From Aquincolibacterium sp041674705 (GTDB lineage: Bacteria > Omnitrophota > Omnitrophia > Omnitrophales > Aquincolibacteriaceae), in assembly GCA_041674705.1 (NCBI GenBank), contig JBAYVF010000016.1, positions 1 to 37,941 of the forward strand: a stretch of 37,941 nt of DNA, in the 5' to 3' direction. The notes beneath the pieces were generated by a model that ran no database searches, was not told where the DNA came from, and saw nothing but the letters and a program-made list of their open reading frames with translations. The translations under genes were made by a program, and so were the position numbers. Below are positions 31,856 through 37,941 of the stretch, piece after piece (position 1 is the stretch's first letter; each line of letters begins with the position of its first letter).

Positions 31856-33426
31856 TCAGGGATCCTCTGTTGAATAATGTGCTTCTTCTGCCAGGCGATA
31901 CGCACGAGGAAGATCATACAAATACCGATACCGATCAGCATAAATCGGGCAAACCAGATGTAGGGATAATCCGCAGCCGCGACACCCTTCATGGTCATCA
32001 CACCCCATCCGTCCTGAATGAACCAGAACACCATGAGGACCACTAAATACGCCAGTGTCACATATTTCATGATCGGCAGAATGAACTTGGGCAAGCGGAT
32101 ATCCGCGCCGTCATTGATCTCTTTCCAGGCGTTCTTTCCTCCAAAAACCCAGATAAAAAGCACGACCTCAAGGATCGCAAAGACTACCAGGCCAAACGTG
32201 CCGATCCAGAAATCGATCTCGTTTAAGAAACCGTGCTTCAGGAAAAAGATCACCGGCAACGTAAAAAAGAACGTCATGGTCCCCACGATCCAGGCCGCGA
32301 TTTTGCGCGTCATCTTAAACTCTTCCTGCAAGAACGCCATCATCGGCTGGGCCATAGCAACCGACGATGTGATACCGGCCAAAAAAAGGAGGAAGAACCA
32401 GATCGTTCCAAAAAGGTTGCCGAAGGCCATTTTTTGAAAGATGACCGGCATCGCGAAAAACCCGAGATCGAATGCGCCGCTCGCGGCGATCGTCTGGGTT
32501 TGCGCCAACCCGAAAAAAGCCACCATCACCGGGATCGCGATCGAGCCGCCCAGGATAACTTCGCAGAATTCATTCGTGGCGCTCGTGGCAAGACCCGAAA
32601 GCACCACGTCATCTTTGGGCTTCAGATAGCTCGCATACGTCTGGATCGCGCCAAAACCCACGCTCAGGGTGAAAAAGATCTGCCCCGTGGCGGCAAGCCA
32701 TACCTTACTTTGCTTGAGCATACTGAAGTCAGGGTTCCAGATGAAGCCGAAACCGTTGGCGATGTTGTTGCCCGGAAATTTCGGGTCGGGCGTTCCGAGG
32801 AACAGGACCCGGATCACCAGGATGATCCCGAAAACAAAAATCAGAGGCATCGCGATCTTGGCAAGCCGCTCGATCCCCTTCGACACCCCATGGGAAACGA
32901 TCCACATCATCGAAAAATGCGTGATGCAGAAAAAAAGGAACGCCGTCGCAATACTTGGGAAATAATTGTTCGAAACTTTCCCCTGATACGCCGCTAAAAA
33001 ATCTGCCATCCCCTGGAAATTCATGATGCCGGCATATTTTCCGGTGAAAGAGAACACGCTATAGGCCAGCGTCCAGGACACGATGTAATTGTAATAGACC
33101 ACCAGAGCAAAAGGGATCAGGAGCCCGATCGCACCGATGTATTTAGCAAGCGGATGTTTCCAGAGATAATGGAACATGCCGGGCGTCGTGCCATGGCCGT
33201 ACTTCCCGCCAAACCGGCCGATCCCCCATTCGATCCACATGAGGGGTATCCCTAGAAGAATAAATGCGACAAAGTAAGGGATCATGAATGCGCCGCCGCC
33301 GTTATTAACGCACTGGACGGGGAAACGAAGGAAATTGCCAAGGCCCACGGCGTTCGCGGCCATGGCCATAATAAGACCCATACGGGTCCCCCATTGTTCC
33401 CGGGGCTTGGGGTGGGATTGGTTCAT
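31852..33426 (-). CDS. sodium-dependent amino-acid/neurotransmitter-type symporter (SLC6/NSS family)
   Basis: A 524-residue polytopic transporter of the neurotransmitter:sodium symporter family (LeuT fold), with about 12 membrane segments. The family signature is near the N-terminus: WGTRMGLIMAMAANAVGLGN, then FLRFP. The unwound TM1 that binds Na+ and substrate follows from it. A second conserved stretch is GQIFFTLSVGFGAIQTYASY (TM6). SSVAMAQPMMAFLQEEF fits TM8. Substrate cannot be read from sequence; amino acids are most common. AGGAGA precedes the ATG at 33426. It is translationally coupled to the 31-residue membrane gene. It starts just right of the giant gene's promoter region and is transcribed in the same direction. 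Confidence 0.93.
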   Translation of the reverse strand: MNQSHPKPREQWGTRMGLIMAMAANAVGLGNFLRFPVQCVNNGGGAFMIPYFVAFILLGIPLMWIEWGIGRFGGKYGHGTTPGMFHYLWKHPLAKYIGAIGLLIPFALVVYYNYIVSWTLAYSVFSFTGKYAGIMNFQGMADFLAAYQGKVSNNYFPSIATAFLFFCITHFSMMWIVSHGVSKGIERLAKIAMPLIFVFGIILVIRVLFLGTPDPKFPGNNIANGFGFIWNPDFSMLKQSKVWLAATGQIFFTLSVGFGAIQTYASYLKPKDDVVLSGLATSATNEFCEVILGGSIAIPVMVAFFGLAQTQTIAASGAFDLGFFAMPVIFQKMAFGNLFGTIWFFLLFLAGITSSVAMAQPMMAFLQEEFKMTRKIAAWIVGTMTFFFTLPVIFFLKHGFLNEIDFWIGTFGLVVFAILEVVLFIWVFGGKNAWKEINDGADIRLPKFILPIMKYVTLAYLVVLMVFWFIQDGWGVMTMKGVAAADYPYIWFARFMLIGIGICMIFLVRIAWQKKHIIQQRIPE

Positions 33427-33576
33427 GCGTCCTGGTTCTCCTTTAATTCGACTCGAAAACTAGGACAGTCATGACATCGTATTCGTTGCCTGATTCAATG
33501 AAAGTCATGGCGGTAAGACTAACGAAAAATAACAAGGGGTTCAATAGAAAAGGGAATCCTCACGAACGTAAAATGC

Positions 33577-33789
33577 CTAGCGGACCTTCCGCACGTGATA
33601 TTTATTCTTGATATTTGATTCAAAAAAACGGCCGTGAGAAGGTGCCGTCAGGAATTCCTGATAGACCGTCTCGGGAACATTCTCGTACTGGTAGGTAGCG
33701 CCAACGATAAACTCCACCTGAAGCATGTTTCGCTTGTGCTCATAACCGATCCATTCAATCTCACGCGATAAGACCATATTGTTGATCAT
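33577..33789 (-). CDS. KTSC domain protein
   Basis: A 70-residue protein that is essentially one KTSC domain: REIEWIGYEHKRNMLQVEF, then GATYQYENVPETVYQEFLTA and the C-terminal GRFFESNIKNKYHVRKV. It matches the family pattern 'S..i..igYd....L.veF..G..Y.Y..VP..vy..l..a.S.G.yfn..Ir..Y..'. KTSC domains are found alone or next to nucleic-acid enzymes; function unknown. The ATG at 33789 has a GGGGGA ribosome-binding site; the 50-codon extension upstream runs into repeat E2 and is not real. No partner gene is adjacent. Confidence 0.85.
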   Translation of the reverse strand: MINNMVLSREIEWIGYEHKRNMLQVEFIVGATYQYENVPETVYQEFLTAPSHGRFFESNIKNKYHVRKVR

Positions 33790-33894
33790 TGTGTCCCCCT
33801 TTGTTGATACTATTAACGGACAAAAGGGTGAGAATCTTGAATATTTTCCGCGTTTTTTCTTAAAAATCATCGACAAGATACACCCCCTCCCTTG

Positions 33895-34033
33895 CATAAA
33901 AATCCGAAACTCTAATTCCGAAATCCGAAACAATGCCAAAATTCAAATCCTGTAAACTAAAAACGGCGTTTCGCTCATTGGGATTTCGGGCCTGAGAATT
34001 GTTTCGAACTTCGAGTTTCGACATTCGAATTTT
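33895..34033. repeat. TTCGACATTCGAATTT-type repeat region (copy E2)
   Basis: An AT-rich region of repeated CCGAAA/TTTCG words, ending TTTCGACATTCGAATTTTTG. It shares this end with the copy inside the giant gene (30085-30195). It fills most of the 296-nt gap between the KTSC gene and the next small gene; otherwise nothing is seen there. Confidence 0.55.
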
Positions 34034-34085
34034 TGAAGTGGGCACACGAAGCGCCTTGTAAAAAGGGCGGCTCGCATACCCACCT

Positions 34086-34301
34086 TCAGGAACTCGGGTG
34101 TCTTCGAGGATCTTCGAGCAGGACGCGTATTTCGGCATCAAGCGCTCCGAATTCTTTGGCGATGGCAATGAACTCGGTGCAGTCTTCATACCGCTCCGCG
34201 ATCAAAGCCTCTCTCAAGTAGATCAACGCGGTCAACTTCACCGGATCCCGCGTCTTCCTCCTGTAACGTGCGATGCTGGTCGAACTTAATGTTGGGTTCA
34301 T
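34086..34301 (-). CDS. small hypothetical protein (71 residues)
   Basis: Begins MNPTLSSTSIARYRRKTRDP and continues KLTALIYLREALIAERYEDC, ending EIRVLLEDPRRHPSS. It appears to be all-helical and soluble, with Arg- and Glu-rich helices. I do not recognise a family. The ATG at 34301 has an AAAGGAGG ribosome-binding site, which supports real translation and rejects the eight-residue extension. It lies between the repeat E2 region and two hairpins. The short length and helix-only content would suit a regulatory or DNA-associated protein, but no function can be claimed. Confidence 0.6.
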   Translation of the reverse strand: MNPTLSSTSIARYRRKTRDPVKLTALIYLREALIAERYEDCTEFIAIAKEFGALDAEIRVLLEDPRRHPSS

Positions 34302-34325
34302 GTTGGTTCCTCCTTTAATGAGCAC

Positions 34326-34469
34326 GTGACTTACGGAACCTAGTGAACGTAAGTCACTATGCGAATTAAATCCGCCAACGCTTTGTGGCGGATCCTCTCC
34401 TCTTGACCCCGCTTCCGCACAATTGCGAAGCTAGGGAATTACATCCGCCAAACAACTCGGCGGATTTTT
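34326..34469. repeat. group of inverted repeats, one with a T-run
   Basis: GTGACTTACG (34326-34335) pairs with CGTAAGTCAC (34348-34357). ATCCGCCA and TGGCGGAT form a second hairpin just after. ATCCGCC (34443-34449) with GGCGGAT (34459-34465) is followed by TTTT on the plus strand, like an intrinsic terminator. A direct repeat GAATTA(A/C)ATCCGCC links the last two. No gene is seen here. Confidence 0.5.
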
Positions 34470-34502
34470 CCTGCGCCTCCTTCGAAAAGGGCTGCGCAGA
34501 CG

Positions 34503-34543
34503 AAAAAAAAGCCCACGACCGCTTTTTGCGATCATGGGCTTTT
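34503..34543 (-). terminator. intrinsic terminator after the 49-residue gene
   Basis: Minus strand: GCCCATGATCGC (34528-34539), loop AAAAA, GCGGTCGTGGGC (34511-34522), then eight T. The 12-bp stem has two G-T pairs. The plus-strand side has only four T after the stem. Confidence 0.8.
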
Positions 34544-34578
34544 GAATGATTCCGTTTTATTTCACTTCTACTTCCGGC

Positions 34579-34728
34579 TTACGCTTGATCCTCCTGAAGC
34601 GTCCTCAAAAGCCCACGGCCGCGAACCGTATGGCGGCACTTCGTGGACAGAAACCACGCCTGCGCCATGACGATGGTCATGGGATATTTCGCCAAGCTAT
34701 GGATCTGATTGAGGTTACGCTTTTTCAT
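34579..34728 (-). CDS. small protein of 49 residues, unknown function
   Basis: Read directly from the sequence: MKKRNLNQIHSLAKYPMTIV, then MAQAWFLSTKCRHTVRGRG and LLRTLQEDQA. It is basic and has no recognised domain. It is a complete unit: TTGACA/TACATT promoter at 34758-34785, a GAAGGAAA ribosome-binding site before the ATG at 34728, and an intrinsic terminator 36 nt after the stop. Another frame after the stop region reads RKPEVEVK, so a single-base indel could give a longer C-terminus; I cannot decide. The complete transcription unit is the main evidence for reality. Confidence 0.55.
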   Translation of the reverse strand: MKKRNLNQIHSLAKYPMTIVMAQAWFLSTKCRHTVRGRGLLRTLQEDQA

Positions 34729-34757
34729 AATTTTCCTTCGTTTTGACCTTCACGAGG

Positions 34758-34785
34758 AATGTAACAGATTTCAGGAATTTGTCAA
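34758..34785 (-). promoter_or_regulatory. promoter of the 49-residue gene
   Basis: Minus strand: TTGACA (34780-34785), 16-bp spacer, TACATT (34758-34763). It lies 30 nt before the ATG. Confidence 0.55.
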
Positions 34786-34900
34786 TCCTTCGACGCCTCC
34801 GCCGAGGAGGCGGAGATTGCTCAGCCATTCGACTATGCTCATGGTGGTGAGTGAAAGTCGAACCAGATGACCCTGAGCGTTTTTTTGTCGAAGGGGTCAA
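34786..34900. repeat. CCTTCGAC / CCCTGAGC-type palindromic repeats
   Basis: TCCGCC-GAGGA-GGCGGA near 34798 is a hairpin. CCTTCGAC (near 34787), CATTCGACTATGCTCA (near 34827) and CCCTGAGC with GTCGAAGGGG (near 34872-34897) belong to the widespread CCTTCGAC...GCTCAGGG repeat type. The last pair follows the amidase gene's stop codon and may help end its transcript. Confidence 0.5.
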
Positions 34901-34916
34901 CTTTGAGGGGTGCGAA

Positions 34917-35726
34917 CTAGAAGGCAGTAATGCGGCGTTTGAATTCTCTCCAGGGGAAAAACTTTCCGGGGCATTCCGTCGCGGCGCCCGGCACGTCGCG
35001 ATGACCCACGACATTCTGGTCGGGGATGCGGTAAAAGTTTTGCAGAGTGACTACAAGGAAGACCAGCGAATCGAACATCTTATCCGGAAGCCCGGTCTCG
35101 CTGTAGTTTCCCACCACGCAGATACCGATCGCTTTCTTGTTCCAATCCCCCTGCTTGGTATGAGCGCCATCCATCTGCTTTTTCCATCGGGGCCCGACCT
35201 CGATTTGACCCATCGTTTTTCCACGCGTTCCATTATCGATCAGAAAATCGTAGCCCATCCCGTTATCCCAACCCCTGTCGAGGTGCAGCTTGTCGACATA
35301 GAAAGCGCTTCCCTGGTCCGTTGCCGTGTGGTGGATCACAATATGCGTCCAGCGAGTGGTCACAAAAAGCGGAATGTTAGCTCTCGGCCCCCGGGTATTA
35401 GGAATCAGGAGCTTCATACCCTTCGAGATCTGGGTAGGGTTTGAAAGATGATTCACGCGCATGATGGTCGCGCTGTCCACGCTATAAGTCTTGCTAATAG
35501 CCCAGATCGAGTCATAAGGCCCCACTTCGTGATAAATGTTGTGGGGAGTACCGGTCGGAGCCGGAAGCATCGTCGTGATGGCGGAACCCGAACGAGCCGA
35601 TGGATACATCACGTGACTCGGAGTCGATGAGGCGCAACCCGAAAGAAAACTCGCGCCCATCACGAGGACGCAAAACGCCCAGGCATACCTGCTCGACAAT
35701 CTGTTTTCGGCTATCTGCGAAAGCAT
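34917..35726 (-). CDS. LysM-containing N-acetylmuramoyl-L-alanine amidase lipoprotein
   Basis: A 269-residue cell-wall enzyme expected to cleave the amide bond between muramic acid and L-alanine in peptidoglycan. It has a lipoprotein signal with the lipobox LSGC (Cys31 in this numbering), so it should be anchored in the outer or inner membrane. Residues about 64-109 are a LysM domain (YHEVGPYDSIWAISKTYSVD). The Amidase_2 (PGRP-like) domain follows: THIVIHHTAT with a metal-binding His, the DNGMGYDFLIDN segment, and GHRDVPGAATECPGKFF with the second His and the Cys. I prefer the ATG at 35726, which has an AAGG 8 nt upstream; the ATG at 35741 has no ribosome-binding site. It lies downstream of the Tal-Pgi gene, with a short structured gap between. 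Confidence 0.9.
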   Translation of the reverse strand: MLSQIAENRLSSRYAWAFCVLVMGASFLSGCASSTPSHVMYPSARSGSAITTMLPAPTGTPHNIYHEVGPYDSIWAISKTYSVDSATIMRVNHLSNPTQISKGMKLLIPNTRGPRANIPLFVTTRWTHIVIHHTATDQGSAFYVDKLHLDRGWDNGMGYDFLIDNGTRGKTMGQIEVGPRWKKQMDGAHTKQGDWNKKAIGICVVGNYSETGLPDKMFDSLVFLVVTLQNFYRIPDQNVVGHRDVPGAATECPGKFFPWREFKRRITAF

Positions 35727-35787
35727 GGATGAAACCTTCATGGCTATTAGTACTGCGTTACTATTAATTTTACGGGTTCGCAGTGCT

Positions 35788-35824
35788 ATACCGTTTCCCC
35801 CTAGAATCGAATGTCAAACGGTAT
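35788..35824. repeat. 9-bp inverted repeat between Tal-Pgi and amidase genes
   Basis: ATACCGTTT (35788-35796) pairs perfectly with AAACGGTAT (35816-35824). On the minus strand TTGACA lies within it. Nearby ACTGCG and CGCAGT form a second imperfect hairpin. The role is unclear; it may be a terminator stem for the Tal-Pgi gene or part of the amidase leader. Confidence 0.45.
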
Positions 35825-35862
35825 TGTTTACGCCCAAAAACCGCAGGGCTTTAAGTTTATCC

Positions 35863-37941
35863 TTAATCAGCAAGGGTCTTTAAAAAAGACGCCATCTTCT
35901 TTTGAAAAGAGCCGAACCCTGTCACAAGATTTGATCCCAGATCTACGGCAAGGATCGGAAGGCCTTTACTGGAGATCGCCTCATAATCCCCCATCCCTTG
36001 CGCCTGCTTGAGCTGGCTGAAGCCGTAAACCTCTCCCGGGATCTTCACATCCTTGGCGTCTTGGACAAAGAACTCCACAAAAATTCCCTGCTTGGGTCCG
36101 CCCTTGTAAAGCTGACCGATGGAATGGAGATACCGGGGCCCAAAACCGGAAAGCACGGGAACTTTCAAGCCCGAAGCCATCGATTTCTGCAATCCCAGGA
36201 GGATCTTCTTTGTGACAGCGAAACGATCGACATACGCCAAAAGCGATACAAAACCGTTCTTGGGAAGTTCGGCAAAAAAAGGCGCCAGGATTTTCTTGTC
36301 GCCCGAAGTCAGCGTCGCGCCTTTTGCCACCAAAAGCTTCTTGGGCCGAGGCAAAGCCTTTTTCTTTTTTACATCCTCTAAAAGCCGGCTCGTGATGTTC
36401 TTCGATTCCGTCACGTTCGGTTCGTCGAAAGGATTCACCTTCAGGACTACGCTCGCAAAACTCGTCGCAACTTCCCAGCGAAGGAATTCTCCGCCAACAT
36501 TCGTTCCATCGCTCCACACGAAATCCAGGACCGGAAATCCCTTAGCCTTGAGCCCTTTGATGCGAGCCGCCCAAAGCTTCTCATTCTGCCCTTTAAGACG
36601 CAGCATCACGAACACGCGATCACTGCCGTAACGATCGAGAGAGAGCGGCATTTCATTCGCCACAGGCGTAATGCCTTTGCCGTCTTTTCCCGTGCTCTCC
36701 GCAATCAACTGTTCCGCCCAATCCGCGAAAGACGCGAGTTCCGGAGAGGTCCAGAAAGTCAGTTTGTCTTTTCCCTTAAGCGCCAAAGCTCCCAAAAGAA
36801 TGCCGAGCGCGATCCCTTCGTTTTTGGAAATATCCTTTACCGCCCGCATGGCATCCAGAAAACGCTGGGCGTCGGCGAGCACTTGCCGGACATCGATCCC
36901 TAAAAGCGCGGCGGGCACCAGGCCAAAAAAAGACAGCGCAGAATAACGGCCGCCGATATCCACAGGATTCAAGAAAAGTCCGCCGAAGGTCTTACTGCGC
37001 CCCAGAGTTTCCAGTGGAGAGCCATGGTCCGTGACAATAACGAACCGCTCCGCCGCCTTATTTTCATCGTTCTTGTAGAACTTTTTCACCCGGTCAAAGA
37101 AATACTGGTATTGCGAGCGCGTCTCGATCGTGGAACCAGACTTCGAACCCACGAGGAAGATCGTCGAGGGATAGCGCACGATCTTTTCGACTTTCAGGAT
37201 ACTGGCCGGATCGGTCGTGTCAAGAAGATGAAACCGGATCCCTTTGAGAGCTCCTTTTACCCCGTTGTATACGGGGTGAACTTTTTGCGAAGGCTTCTTC
37301 AGGATCAACGACAACACTTCCGCCGCAAGGCTGGATCCCCCCATCCCGAGCAGAACGATGTCGCGAACCTTGGCCTTAAAAATCTTTTCCTGCAACTCAT
37401 CGATCTCATACAACTGCCCGGTGATCTTCTCACAAATCTCCACCCACCCCAAGCGATTGAGGATCACTTTTTGGTGCGCCGCGTCATTCGACCAAAGCGT
37501 CGGATCCTTCGCGAGCCAGCGGGCGTGAAGATCTTTTTTCGCGAGCTGCGCGAGCGTTTCCGCTGCGTTTTTTTCAAGGCTTGCCGGAAGAAAAATATTC
37601 GCTTTAACGGTCGGTGCCATTTTAGAGTCTCTTTTCTTTTCCAGGGTTGTCATGAGAGATTCAAAGGAATTCATAAAAGATTTCACGCCGTCTTTTTGCA
37701 AACGATCGCAAACCGCGTGAATGTCAATGCCGAGGCCTTTGAGCCCCTCGATCGCCACTTCGGCCTCCATGATATTCTCCTCAACGGAACCCGAACGGAT
37801 CTCGCCATGCGCCAAGAGCGCTTCCCAGGTATTTTGCGGGAGCGTGTTCACGGTGTCTTTCCCGACCAAAGTTTCCACATAGATCAGGTCCGGATACGAA
37901 GGGTTCTTGCAGCTGGTACTGGCCCAAAGAGGTTTCTGGAC
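35863..37941 (-). CDS. tal-pgi: bifunctional transaldolase / glucose-6-phosphate isomerase (N-terminus cut by window)
   Basis: Partial at the right edge: 692 codons visible, the frame open to 37941. The first visible part is the C-terminal section of transaldolase (KPLWASTSCKNPSYPDLIYV, then VETLVGKDTVNTLP); the catalytic Lys would be in the missing part. About residue 130 onward is glucose-6-phosphate isomerase with two SIS folds (VLLGMGGSSLAAEVL, then FLVGSKSGSTIETRSQYQYF) and a C-terminal FGPRYLHSIGQLYKGGPKQG. Tal-Pgi fusions occur in several anaerobic and photosynthetic bacteria and couple the non-oxidative pentose phosphate pathway to glycolysis. The internal GTG at 37878 is not a real start, since coding clearly continues upstream. 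The amidase gene follows 136 nt downstream. Confidence 0.92.
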   Translation of the reverse strand, partial: VQKPLWASTSCKNPSYPDLIYVETLVGKDTVNTLPQNTWEALLAHGEIRSGSVEENIMEAEVAIEGLKGLGIDIHAVCDRLQKDGVKSFMNSFESLMTTLEKKRDSKMAPTVKANIFLPASLEKNAAETLAQLAKKDLHARWLAKDPTLWSNDAAHQKVILNRLGWVEICEKITGQLYEIDELQEKIFKAKVRDIVLLGMGGSSLAAEVLSLILKKPSQKVHPVYNGVKGALKGIRFHLLDTTDPASILKVEKIVRYPSTIFLVGSKSGSTIETRSQYQYFFDRVKKFYKNDENKAAERFVIVTDHGSPLETLGRSKTFGGLFLNPVDIGGRYSALSFFGLVPAALLGIDVRQVLADAQRFLDAMRAVKDISKNEGIALGILLGALALKGKDKLTFWTSPELASFADWAEQLIAESTGKDGKGITPVANEMPLSLDRYGSDRVFVMLRLKGQNEKLWAARIKGLKAKGFPVLDFVWSDGTNVGGEFLRWEVATSFASVVLKVNPFDEPNVTESKNITSRLLEDVKKKKALPRPKKLLVAKGATLTSGDKKILAPFFAELPKNGFVSLLAYVDRFAVTKKILLGLQKSMASGLKVPVLSGFGPRYLHSIGQLYKGGPKQGIFVEFFVQDAKDVKIPGEVYGFSQLKQAQGMGDYEAISSKGLPILAVDLGSNLVTGFGSFQKKMASFLKTLAD

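Noticed and set aside
33790..33939. N-terminal extension of the KTSC protein
   Set aside because: It would translate repeat-rich DNA, and a GGGGGA ribosome-binding site marks the ATG at 33789.

Overview
The window looks like part of an anaerobic, fermentative bacterium, most likely Candidatus Omnitrophota (OP3). The main reason is a 5,071-codon gene for a secreted mosaic protein whose modules are joined by short Arg/Ala/Glu/Thr linkers (RAETR, RSESR, RSELR types), which I associate with that phylum. This placement is inference; there is no rRNA gene. Central metabolism is anaerobic: class III ribonucleotide reductase, pyruvate:ferredoxin oxidoreductase, ADP-forming acyl-CoA synthetase and a transaldolase/glucose-6-phosphate isomerase fusion.

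Layout. 1-2087: the end of an Rnk/GreA-like gene and a DUF1232 gene on the minus strand, diverging from a LysR (NhaR-like) regulator. 2088-5463: an anaerobic ribonucleotide reductase operon (nrdD, a separate 57-residue glycyl-radical ORF, nrdG) behind candidate tandem NrdR boxes. 5464-12010: pyruvate:ferredoxin oxidoreductase, then an ADP-forming acetyl-CoA synthetase 6 nt downstream, then a cytidylate-kinase-like gene. Pyruvate would go to acetyl-CoA and then acetate plus ATP. 12011-15428: plus-strand genes (a small hypothetical, an ion-transporter-type Na+/H+ antiporter, and a winged-helix/HATPase/DUF4325 fusion), separated by copies of a palindromic repeat. 15580-16206: a type II toxin-antitoxin pair with promoter and palindromic operators. 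16212-31427: the giant gene. 31760-33426: a sodium:solute symporter with a 31-residue membrane partner. 33577-34785: a KTSC protein, two small hypotheticals and repeats. 34917-37941: a LysM amidase lipoprotein and the Tal-Pgi fusion, which runs off the right edge.

The most unusual features are: (i) the giant protein, which carries a Sec signal but contains modules resembling enzymes that use cytosolic cofactors (radical SAM, three methyltransferase-like folds, a GHKL ATPase, a CheD-like deamidase, two ADP-ribosyltransferase-like domains, two ChaN/TraB-like domains); (ii) several unrelated palindromic repeat families that lie inside genes and are translated in frame; (iii) the split NrdD; (iv) the winged-helix/HATPase/DUF4325 gene, apparently leaderless, with 12-bp direct repeats at 22-bp spacing at both ends. 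No tRNA, rRNA, CRISPR array or transposase was found. Domain calls are from reading motifs, not from profile searches.
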